A stretch of 64,000 nt of DNA from NCBI RefSeq assembly GCF_001741865.1, contig NZ_CP017147.1, forward strand, positions 4,021,001 to 4,085,000. The letters are read 5' to 3'. Source of the DNA: Bosea vaviloviae (GTDB taxonomy: Bacteria > Pseudomonadota > Alphaproteobacteria > Rhizobiales > Beijerinckiaceae). A model generated the notes under the pieces. It saw only the letters and a list, made by a program, of their open reading frames with translations. It ran no database searches and was not told the origin of the DNA. The position numbers were made by a program, and so were the translations under genes. Positions 34,302 through 41,143 of this stretch are shown here, piece by piece (the first letter of the stretch is position 1; each line of letters starts with the position of its first letter).

Positions 34302-34460
34302 ATGGAGTTGCCGCGCTCAAAAAAAGGGAACGTCTTCCGGTCTGGTCGGTTCTTCAGCGATAGGGCCTTCGCGAGCAAGGAGAAGGCGAACAACTCGCGG
34401 AACCAGATCGCCTGGGCGGCGGAACCCGCACGCACGATGATCGACGCTGCCGCGAGCTGA
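34302..34460 (+). CDS. Possible 52-residue protein
   Basis: An ATG-to-TGA frame encodes a basic peptide starting MELPRSKKGN and ending ARTMIDAAAS. Codon third positions are mostly G/C, like real genes here. It lies just before two other small stress-type genes in the same direction. No clear Shine-Dalgarno precedes it, and I do not recognise it. Confidence 0.35.
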   Translation: MELPRSKKGNVFRSGRFFSDRAFASKEKANNSRNQIAWAAEPARTMIDAAAS

Positions 34461-34493
34461 GGCCGCCCCGCAACCCTGAACAGGGAGGAGAAA

Positions 34494-34676
34494 ATGAGCA
34501 AGAAGACATTGCCGGTCCCCCCGGCAAACCGCAGCGACAAGGGGCCCGGCGGCGACAAGGCCGCGCCGGTCACCGGGCAGATGGAGGAGCGCCAGGCCCG
34601 GAAATCCGAGCAGGACGCGCACAACGCCAACATCAAGCAGAACACCACCCATCAGGGCTACCAACAGGACCGTTGA
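34494..34676 (+). CDS. Small hydrophilic protein (60 aa)
   Basis: The product is short, charged and probably disordered, beginning MSKKTLPVPPANRSDKG and ending THQGYQQDR. It has a strong ribosome site (GGAGG, 4-5 bases before ATG). Similar miniproteins occur in Rhizobiales, but I cannot assign a function. The next small gene starts 12 bases downstream with its Shine-Dalgarno overlapping this stop, so the two are probably co-transcribed. Confidence 0.65.
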   Translation: MSKKTLPVPPANRSDKGPGGDKAAPVTGQMEERQARKSEQDAHNANIKQNTTHQGYQQDR

Positions 34677-34687
34677 GGAGGCCGATC

Positions 34688-34903
34688 ATGTCGACATCGA
34701 CCAAGACGCCCGCCAGCATCAGGCAAGGCGGTCCGGGCGCCTCGCACGAGAACGCCAAGCAACCCCTCGATCCCAAGAAACCGGCGCCCCGTGCCGACGG
34801 CCCCCGCCACAGCAAGGTCTCTGGCGGCGGCGGCGAAAGCGATCGCCATCACAGCCATGAACCCGAGCGGAAAGGCGGGGGTTCGCACCCGGCGCGCGGA
34901 TAG
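34688..34903 (+). CDS. Small disordered protein (71 aa)
   Basis: The product is rich in Pro, Gly, Lys, His and Ser (PLDPKKPAPRADGPRHS, then a GGGG run and DRHHSHEPERK), so it is probably unstructured. GGAGG overlaps the stop of the preceding gene and sits 7 bases before this ATG. I do not recognise the family. Grouping with other small genes suggests a stress-related role, which is inference only. Confidence 0.6.
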   Translation: MSTSTKTPASIRQGGPGASHENAKQPLDPKKPAPRADGPRHSKVSGGGGESDRHHSHEPERKGGGSHPARG

Positions 34904-35311
34904 GGAGCCAATCCGACCGGGACGAAGCATGACAAGACGCTCAAGCCGACCGATGCGATAACAAAGGCAATCCGATGATCGGCGGCAGCAAGGGTGCGTC
35001 CGCAGGTCGGACTCGACGATCTCGCCGAATTCGACAATCGCAACGATGGAAGGCGAGGGCGCAAGTGACGCCAACGCCCAGGGCGGCGTCGGCAAGGTGG
35101 TGAGCCCCGCGTCGCTGCTCGCCAAATCCTCCGCGAACCTCGCCGTGTTCCGGCGTAAAAAACGCTCTTCGTTTCGAACGTTTCGAGCTCTCGACGGTGT
35201 TGCCAAGCCCAGGGATTGGCTGATCATCGGCGGTGCCGGACGCGCCGGCGCTCTCTTTCCCGCTAAGCGACGGTGCCGCCGATCTTCTTCCGAGCCGACC
35301 GGGCACGTTTT
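34904..35311. other. Non-coding or decayed stretch
   Basis: These 408 bases hold no frame with family resemblance or a good start on either strand. The open frames present are not supported by ribosome sites. Part of it may be the lost 3' end of the adjacent iron-permease gene, whose alternative frame runs on into this area. Confidence 0.5.
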
Positions 35312-35686
35312 TCAAAACTGCGCCGCAGCTTCTCGAGCTTCTCCTGATCCATCTCCTCGAGATCGAGCAGTTCTTCGCGCGCCCTCCAGCTTGGAGATCA
35401 GCTCGTCCAGCTTGATTTGCATCGCGGCGGAATCGCCGTTCTGGCTGCTTTGAATGACAAAGACCATCAGGAAGGTGACTATCGTCGTCGAGGTGTTGAT
35501 CACGAGCTGCCAGGTATCGTTGAAGCCGAAGATCGGCCCTGACAAAGCCCAGACAACGATGATGGCGAGTGCGATGAAGAAGGTCGCCGGCTTGCCGCTC
35601 CGGAGCGCGATCGCATGCGCCAGCCGCGTAAAGAGCGCCGCTCCTTTGGCGCTCTGCCGGATTACCCGATCATGGGAGCTGGACAT
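35312..35686 (-). CDS. Low-affinity iron permease family protein, C-terminus probably frameshifted
   Basis: Two membrane segments (FFIALAIIVVWALSG and LVINTSTTIVTFLMVFVI) separated by PIFGFNDTWQ mark the bacterial low-affinity iron permease family. QSSQNGDSAAMQIKLDELI follows as expected. I chose the ATG at 35684-35686 (GGGGG 6 bases upstream); the frame is open to 35773. After KLEGARR the family consensus is lost, but it reappears in another frame as EELLDLEEMDQEKLEKLRR. A change in the CGCGCGC run at about 35376-35382 would explain this. The last 24 or so residues are then out of frame. Confidence 0.78.
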   Translation of the reverse strand: MSSSHDRVIRQSAKGAALFTRLAHAIALRSGKPATFFIALAIIVVWALSGPIFGFNDTWQLVINTSTTIVTFLMVFVIQSSQNGDSAAMQIKLDELISKLEGARRTARSRGDGSGEAREAAAQF

Positions 35687-35779
35687 GAGTGCCCCCGGTA
35701 TGAGTGCATTGGCTAGGGCGCGCTGCCCGATGAACAGCCCTGACGACAATCGGTCAGGGCTGTTGCAATCCATTGCCGC

Positions 35780-36298
35780 CTAGGCGGCTTTGGCGAGAGC
35801 CGCCTTGTTGACAGAGCCGACGCCGAGCTTGGTCAGAAGCTCGTCAGTCCTGGTCTCCTCGGCGAGGGTCTGATCGAGAAGCGAGACCGCGTCCTTCATA
35901 CCGAGCTGTTGAGCCCAGGCCTTGAGCGTGCCGTATCGCGCGATCTCATAGTGCTCGACGGACTGGGCAGAGGCCAGCAACCCGGCGTCGAGAGCGGGGC
36001 TGCCTTCATAATCCTCCATCACCGCCTTGCCTTCCTCGACGATTCCCAGGATCGCCTCGCAGGTCTTGCCGCGCGCCGCCTTGCCCGCGATCTCGAAGAC
36101 CTGCGCCAGGCGTTCGACATGAGTCTCGGTCTCGTCGCGGTGTTTCTCGAACGCCGCTTTCAATTCCTTGGAGTTCGCGGCTTTGGCCATCTTGGGAAGC
36201 GCCCGGAGAATCTGTTTCTCGGCATAATAGACGTCCTTGAGGGCGTCGATGAACATGTCGTTGAGGGTCTTGTCGTTGAGGGTCTTGGACTCGGCCAT
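35780..36298 (-). CDS. YciE/YciF ferritin-like protein (DUF892)
   Basis: The 172-residue four-helix-bundle protein matches the YciE/YciF family. It carries FIDALKDVYYAEKQIL, FEKHRDETETHVERL, a central VEHYEIARYG helix and a final LDQTLAEETRTDELL. The Glu/His pattern would bind a di-iron centre. Family members are general-stress proteins in enterobacteria and rhizobia. The start is the ATG at 36296-36298 with GGAGAG upstream. The N-terminus holds a tandem KTLND-KTLND repeat made by a 15-base duplication. Confidence 0.9.
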   Translation of the reverse strand: MAESKTLNDKTLNDMFIDALKDVYYAEKQILRALPKMAKAANSKELKAAFEKHRDETETHVERLAQVFEIAGKAARGKTCEAILGIVEEGKAVMEDYEGSPALDAGLLASAQSVEHYEIARYGTLKAWAQQLGMKDAVSLLDQTLAEETRTDELLTKLGVGSVNKAALAKAA

Positions 36299-36817
36299 GG
36301 TACTCTCCGTTGACAGGTTGATGGTCCCTCGACAGCCGCTCCCGAGCGGCCGCCGTCGACCGAATTCGAACTGATCGCAAAACAGGCACCGGTACCGACC
36401 GGAGAACGCGAACGGCAGTGGGTTGTTCATTCAGCGCGTATGATTTTTCGCCGGAACAGCCTCAGGCATCAGCCAAGGAGGCGAAGAAGGCGCAAAATCC
36501 CGGCAAGCCAGTGTGCCGGGGGCTCACACGCCCAGGCGTCCCGACCAGCCCGGTCGCGACAATGAGGTGCCCGCCTTGTTGCCCGATGCCATCTCCCGTC
36601 ATGAACGGCGGCTAGGTGTCTGGTGCGGCCAACCTCCATTTCCGCGGGGCATCTGAACCCAAAACCCCCTTTCGTGCGTTGAGGGTAATATCGACCGAGG
36701 CCGCGATGCGTCGCAGGGCCGCATAGGCTTGTGGCGAGGTTGCCGAAGAACTGGAGCAATGGCGCCCCGCCAACATCATCACGCACCATTTTGACCGATC
36801 GGAAGGCGGAGAGCCCA
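36299..36817. other. Gene-free stretch with a weak EcfG-like promoter candidate
   Basis: These 519 bases between divergent stress genes contain no convincing gene. TGAAC (36654-36658), then 18 bases, then CGTT (36677-36680) is a loose match to the alphaproteobacterial general-stress promoter (GGAAC-N16/18-CGTT), about 138 bases before the glycine-zipper gene. Confidence 0.35.
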
Positions 36818-37363
36818 ATGATTCGGACGATCATCCGCTCCTATGAGCACTATGAGGACGCAAGAAATGTCGTTGTCCGGTTGGAGCAGGCAGGGGTCGC
36901 CGCTGTCGATGTCAGCCTCATTGGCCGGCAGGCGACCGGCGATGACAACGCTGCGGAAGGCGCGGGGCTCGGCGGCGCTATCGGCGGTGGCGCGGGTTTC
37001 CTGGCAGGGCTGGGAATCATCGCACTGCCTGGCATCGGACCCGTGGTCGCAGCGGGCTGGCTTGTGAGCACGCTGACTGGCGCGGCCGCTGGCGCGCTAG
37101 CCGGTGGTCTGATCGGGGCCTTGTCCGATGCCGGCGTTGAGATACGGGACGCCCACTACTATACCGAAACCGTCCGACGTGGCGGGGCGATTGTTTCCGT
37201 TCGCGTTGCGGACAAGTCGGCGTCCCCGGTCGAGAAGATTATGAACGCGGGGCGGCCGATCGACGCGGAAAGCCGGCGAGCGGCCTACGAACGCGAGGGC
37301 TGGACCGCATTCGACGAGCGGGCAGGGCCATATCGACCGGCATCATGGTCGGATTTGACTTGA
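36818..37363 (+). CDS. Glycine-zipper general stress protein
   Basis: The 181-residue product starts with a small alpha/beta segment (SYEHYEDARNVVVRLEQAG) like the N-terminal domain of heat-induced YflT/GsiB-neighbour stress proteins. Two glycine/alanine-rich membrane-like stretches follow (about residues 50-75 and 80-110, GAAAGALAGGLIGAL). The soluble C-terminal strand VRRGGAIVSVRV follows. GGAG lies 7 bases before the ATG at 36818. Similar proteins are part of the general stress response in this class, which fits the neighbouring YciE gene. The molecular role is not known. Confidence 0.7.
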   Translation: MIRTIIRSYEHYEDARNVVVRLEQAGVAAVDVSLIGRQATGDDNAAEGAGLGGAIGGGAGFLAGLGIIALPGIGPVVAAGWLVSTLTGAAAGALAGGLIGALSDAGVEIRDAHYYTETVRRGGAIVSVRVADKSASPVEKIMNAGRPIDAESRRAAYEREGWTAFDERAGPYRPASWSDLT

Positions 37364-37400
37364 CCAAAGGCGAGAGCATCCGCCGGGCGGCTGTTTCGGC

Positions 37401-37425
37401 GGAACTAATCTGATCATGCAGTGTT
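37401..37425 (+). promoter_or_regulatory. Candidate EcfG-type stress promoter
   Basis: GGAAC (37401-37405), 16 bases, then TGTT (37422-37425) fits the alphaproteobacterial general-stress promoter GGAAC-N16/17-cGTT with one mismatch. It lies about 80 bases before the exported PepSY-like gene. Confidence 0.4.
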
Positions 37426-37506
37426 AGCGATTGGGCCGGCGGGGCAGGTATGAGGTGATGGCCCGAGCATGTGATCGCGCTGCTGCGCGCGTCCGGAGGT
37501 CTGGCA

Positions 37507-37803
37507 ATGAAGACGCTATGTCTCGCCTTGTTTTGTTCTGCGATGATTGCCGGAGGTGCCGTGGCGCAAAGTTCCACGGCTACGCCCAGACCTGGCCCGG
37601 ACTCCGATCAGAACGCCCCTTTGCCCGGCGTCGGCACCCTGACAGAGGGTGAGGCCAGAACACGTTTGCAGGCCGACGGCTACACGTCCGTCGACGAGCT
37701 CAAGGATGATGGGAAGGGCGTGTGGACAGGTAAGGCGATGCATCATGGCCAACGGGTGACCGTCAGCATCGATCATGCCGGCACGATAAGCCGCAGCCAG
37801 TAA
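37507..37803 (+). CDS. Small exported PepSY-like protein
   Basis: The 98-residue product has a clear signal peptide (MKTLCLALFCSAMIAGGAVAQ, cut likely after VAQ) and a short Pro-rich spacer. A PepSY-like fold follows: LTEGEARTRLQADGYTSV, then a GVWTGKAM hairpin and VTVSIDHAGTI. Such periplasmic single-domain proteins are common near stress genes; the ligand is unknown. GGAGG lies 8 bases before the ATG. A stress-type promoter candidate lies about 80 bases upstream. Confidence 0.72.
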   Translation: MKTLCLALFCSAMIAGGAVAQSSTATPRPGPDSDQNAPLPGVGTLTEGEARTRLQADGYTSVDELKDDGKGVWTGKAMHHGQRVTVSIDHAGTISRSQ

Positions 37804-37892
37804 GCGCAACGATGGACCGCGCGGCGCGCGCCCCGAGAACGGAACGCGTTGCTCGTCCAGACGCGTGAAGGCACGGCCGAAATAATGAAGGC

Positions 37893-38213
37893 ATGGCCGA
37901 AACAATGGCAGACGGAAAGCGAGCGCTCCGATTGGCCTTTAAACGAATTGAGCAGGAGGTCCCGCAGCGGGTGGCCTCGGCGATGCGCTGGCTGCGCCAC
38001 CCGTCTTCGCGCTGGGTCAGGATTCCGGCAGGCATATTCCTCGTCATCGGTGGAATCTTCTCGATTTTGCCCCTTCTCGGACTCTGGATGCTTCCACTCG
38101 GTCTGATGCTGATTGCGGCTGACATTCCATTTCTGCGCAAACCGATGGCACGTTTCGCGATTGCCAGCGTCAATCTCTGGTCCCGTCTGCGTGCGCGGTG
38201 GCGCGGGAAATGA
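37893..38213 (+). CDS. Small conserved two-helix membrane protein
   Basis: The 106-residue product has basic ends and two adjacent membrane segments (IPAGIFLVIGGIFSILPLL and WMLPLGLMLIAADIPFL). This pattern is common among small alphaproteobacterial inner-membrane proteins. I do not know its function. Start choice is between ATG 37893 and ATG 37908; GAAGG precedes the first. It is followed by decayed sequence, so it seems to be transcribed alone or with the exported protein gene. Confidence 0.65.
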   Translation: MAETMADGKRALRLAFKRIEQEVPQRVASAMRWLRHPSSRWVRIPAGIFLVIGGIFSILPLLGLWMLPLGLMLIAADIPFLRKPMARFAIASVNLWSRLRARWRGK

Positions 38214-38270
38214 CCGAGCGGCGTTCCGAGCCGGAAAGGGAGATGGCGAGCGATGCGGATCCCGCCTCCC

Positions 38271-38420
38271 GACGATCCGCAACGCCCGGGGCTGATCGGC
38301 CCGATGCGCCCGGCGAGCGGCTGAGCGGTCCCAGCCCATGATCGACTATCTCAAGATGTTCGAGACGAGCTTCAACGCCCGGCTTCGACGCGGCCGGATC
38401 GATTGCTAAGGTCGGCCTTG
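38271..38420 (+). pseudogene. Scrap of a second Orn/Lys/Arg decarboxylase copy
   Basis: Bases 38271-38305 match the decarboxylase gene near 31351-31386, then jump to the equivalent of about 32712-32800 (ATGATCGACTATCTCAAGAT and flanks). They then jump to the sequence that follows the GNAT gene near 33541 (CGGCCGGATCGAT). About 1.3 kb and further bases are missing at the junctions. This indicates an old duplication of the decarboxylase region reduced by deletions. Confidence 0.75.
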
Positions 38421-38423
38421 AGT

Positions 38424-39323
38424 TCAGTAGAGGTCCGGGACGTGCAGTTCCGGCGGCACAGCCTGCCGGGCATAGTCGGGATGGCGCACGCGGTCGGGCA
38501 AGGTGATCTCCTGCTTCGGCACGCTCTCATAAGGAATCTGGGCGAGGAGATGGGCGATGCAGTTGAGGCGCGCCTTCTTCTTGTCGACGGCCTGGACGAC
38601 CCACCATGGCGCGTGCTGCGTATGGGTGCGGTCGAACATCTCTTCCTTGGCGCGGGTGTAGTCTTCCCAGTGGACGCGGCTCTCCATGTCCATGGGCGAG
38701 AGCTTCCACTGTTTGAGCGGGTCGGCGATCCGCATCTGAAAACGGAACTCCTGCTCCTCGTCGGTGATCGAGAACCAGTACTTGATCAGGATGATGCCGG
38801 AGCGCACGAGCATGTGCTCGAAGTCGGGAACAGAGCGGAAAAACTCCTCGAGTTCGTCGGGGCTGCAGAAGCCCATGACGCGCTCGACGCCTGAGCGATT
38901 GTACCAACTGCGGTCGAACAGGACCATTTCACCCGCCGTCGGCAGATGCGGCACGTAGCGCTGGAAATACCATTGATGCTTCTCGCGCTCCGTCGGCGCC
39001 GGCAGCGCCACGACACGGCAGATCCGCGGATTGAGCCGCTGCGTCACGCGCTTGATCGCGCCGCCCTTGCCGGCCGAGTCGCGACCCTCAAAGAGCACGA
39101 CGACCTTCAGTTTCTTGTACTGGATCCAGTCCTGGAGCCGCACGAGCTCATGCTGGAGCCGGAACAGTTCGCGGAAGTAGATCTTCCGGTCGAGAGTCGA
39201 CCCGGCCGGACCGATGCCCTCCGCGACAAGTTCGTCGAGCCGGTCCTCCTCGAGCTGCATCTCGAGCTCTTCGTCGAAGCTGTCTACGATTTCGGCTTTG
39301 ATGCGCTCCAGATCGTTCGTCAT
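38424..39323 (-). CDS. ppk2: Polyphosphate kinase 2
   Basis: The 299-residue enzyme has the single-domain PPK2 layout. The Walker A loop EGRDSAGKGG (about residues 81-90) is followed by the lid Arg region and Walker B FDRSWYNRSGVE. The tail holds WWVVQAVDKKKARLN. It makes NTPs from polyphosphate and NDPs, or the reverse, in the cytoplasm. Length and motifs fit the class I one-domain form. The Shine-Dalgarno is weak (AAGGG, 9 bases upstream). It is convergent with the decayed region on its right-hand gene end and lies among stress-type genes, which fits a role in starvation. Confidence 0.93.
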   Translation of the reverse strand: MTNDLERIKAEIVDSFDEELEMQLEEDRLDELVAEGIGPAGSTLDRKIYFRELFRLQHELVRLQDWIQYKKLKVVVLFEGRDSAGKGGAIKRVTQRLNPRICRVVALPAPTEREKHQWYFQRYVPHLPTAGEMVLFDRSWYNRSGVERVMGFCSPDELEEFFRSVPDFEHMLVRSGIILIKYWFSITDEEQEFRFQMRIADPLKQWKLSPMDMESRVHWEDYTRAKEEMFDRTHTQHAPWWVVQAVDKKKARLNCIAHLLAQIPYESVPKQEITLPDRVRHPDYARQAVPPELHVPDLY

Positions 39324-39741
39324 GAATGCGGACCCTTAAAACGACTTTTAGAAGATGATCGGTGATTTCGGAGCTGGCTGGGCAGGCTGCTGCGCCGTGA
39401 TCGCAAAGACCTCGGTGAGACACAGGCCCGGAGGTTGAATCTCGCGCTACGGACTGACGTGCTCCCATCTCCCATAGCTGCAATGTCGTCGGCACGAATG
39501 ACGTAACGATGAAGGTGGCGAGGATGCGCGCCCCGCGAGGGGCTGCACGACCCTGATGTTCCGGTAGCAGGGCGATCGATCCTGCCGAGTGGCTTGTGCG
39601 GAATGACCGAGGCGCGGCTGTGCCGACATGCCGGCTTCGATCAGAACGGCTCGATGCGAGAGGCTGGGACGCGAGCGGTCGGCCGATGCTTATCCATCGA
39701 TCGCGATCTCAGCGCTCTCGGCCCGCATGGTGTCCAAGCGC
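39324..39741. other. Gene-free stretch
   Basis: These 418 bases upstream of ppk2 hold no frame with recognisable similarity or a good start. The ppk2 promoter should be in its left part. I see no clear consensus element. Confidence 0.5.
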
Positions 39742-39933
39742 CTATTGCGCGAGTGCCGCACGTTGCTTGAGGAGGGCGTCGAGAATGTCCTGCTGCTCGT
39801 TGATGCGGTCCGCATTGCGGTCTTCGTCGGCGGCACCTGAAACGGCGGAAGCTTGTTCCATCAGTTCTGCGAGGTTGGCGCGGGCGATGGCAATGCGTTC
39901 GTCAAGTTCGGCGAGGGCGGCGGCGTCAGGCAT
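39742..39933 (-). CDS. Small coiled-coil protein (63 aa)
   Basis: The product is a short amphipathic helix pair (LAELDERIAIARANLAELM, then INEQQDILDALLKQ), so it probably forms a coiled coil. AAAGGA lies 6 bases before the ATG. I do not know the function, but the compact helical pattern and ribosome site support a real gene. Confidence 0.6.
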   Translation of the reverse strand: MPDAAALAELDERIAIARANLAELMEQASAVSGAADEDRNADRINEQQDILDALLKQRAALAQ

Positions 39934-40070
39934 GGGCTGGTCCTTTCGGGTTGATCAGGTTGTCTGCAGAGCGATCTTGCGAGCGATATTGATCGACCTC
40001 ATCAGGCAGCCTCATGGCTTAAATGGATACCGTGATGGACGCAGGATCGCCAACTTCGATCTGAGCCTCG

Positions 40071-40970
40071 TCAGGCTGCGTTCGGCTTCCAGTCGACGAC
40101 TTCGACCGCGAGACTTGCCGCCGCCTCGATGACCGGTCGCGCCGGCATCGTGACATAGGACGCGGTGAAATTCATCGGCGTGGGCACCCAATCGCAATTG
40201 AGGGCGACGAGTTCGCCGGATTCGAGGAAGCGCTCCACCAGCGGCGACGGCAAGGTCGCGATGCCCAGGCCGTCCAAGGTCATGTTCAGACAGGCCGCCA
40301 GATTGCTGGACGAGACCGGGCGGCTGAGCCGGCTGCTGTTGCGCTTGAAATAGTCGACGACCTCCGCATAGGGCCGCGTATTCCTGGCATGTGTGAGAAT
40401 GGGAAACCGGGCGAGGTCATCGGCTCCGGCAGGATCGGGCAAGGCTGCGGCGAACCGGGGCGCGGCGACCCATGGCAGCGCAACCGTTCCCAGCGGGAGA
40501 TTGGCGACCGAGAGGTCCGAGACCGGTCCGTTGAGGAAGGCGATATCGAGCGAGCCATCGATAAGGTTGCGCTGGAGGTTGAAGGTGAGGTCCACGCTCA
40601 GTTCGACGACGACGTCGGGGAAGCGCACAGCCATCTCGCGCAGGAAGCGATGGAGCCAGGTCTGGGCCACGGTTTCCGCGACCCCGAGCCGCATGACGGA
40701 TTGCCGGCTTGTCGTGTCGCCCGCCTGGAGCAGCGCCTCGGTCGCCTCAAGCGCCTTCGCTGCCAAGGGAAGCAAGGCCTGGCCCTGATCGGTAAGTACG
40801 ACGGAACCCGCGTCGCGTTCGAACAGGCGTTGGTTCAGGACTCTTTCAAGCGCCGAAATGCGCGCCGAGATATTGGGCTGGGTCGTGTTCATCTGCTCGG
40901 CGACACGGCGGAAATTCCGAAGCGAGGCCAGCCGGACGAAGGTTTCGATCTGTTTGAGCGTGATCTGCAT
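40071..40970 (-). CDS. LysR-family transcriptional regulator
   Basis: The 299-residue protein has the LysR layout. The winged helix comes first (LKQIETFVRLASLRNFRRVA, then NTTQPNISARISALE), followed by the two-lobed effector domain. The start is the ATG at 40968-40970. It is divergent from hyuA, and a palindrome with the T-N11-A pattern lies between them. It therefore probably controls the hydantoinase cluster and itself; the inducer is unknown. Confidence 0.92.
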   Translation of the reverse strand: MQITLKQIETFVRLASLRNFRRVAEQMNTTQPNISARISALERVLNQRLFERDAGSVVLTDQGQALLPLAAKALEATEALLQAGDTTSRQSVMRLGVAETVAQTWLHRFLREMAVRFPDVVVELSVDLTFNLQRNLIDGSLDIAFLNGPVSDLSVANLPLGTVALPWVAAPRFAAALPDPAGADDLARFPILTHARNTRPYAEVVDYFKRNSSRLSRPVSSSNLAACLNMTLDGLGIATLPSPLVERFLESGELVALNCDWVPTPMNFTASYVTMPARPVIEAAASLAVEVVDWKPNAA

Positions 40971-41011
40971 GGGCCCCACCCGGCCTGCATCGCCTCGATG
41001 AGGCGCCACAG

Positions 41012-41028
41012 GATAGATATTTTCTATC
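41012..41028. promoter_or_regulatory. Candidate LysR binding site
   Basis: GATAGATATTTTCTATC is an interrupted palindrome (arms GATAG/CTATC) containing a T-N11-A core. It is in the divergent region between the LysR gene and hyuA, 41 bases before the regulator start. AT-rich sequence continues to 41055, fitting a promoter. Confidence 0.5.
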
Positions 41029-41143
41029 GTCTCAAGATAATCAAATAATTAGACGTGATTGTCGATCGCAGCCATCTTTTCGCCGGTTGGGATGGGCCGG
41101 CGGCGGCGCTGGCTCCCTGATAGGCAGTGAAAGGTGGCTTTCC

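Noticed and set aside
35046..35453. Plus-strand 135-codon frame opposite the iron-permease end
   Set aside because: It lacks a Shine-Dalgarno and recognisable motifs and is antisense to a real gene for part of its length.
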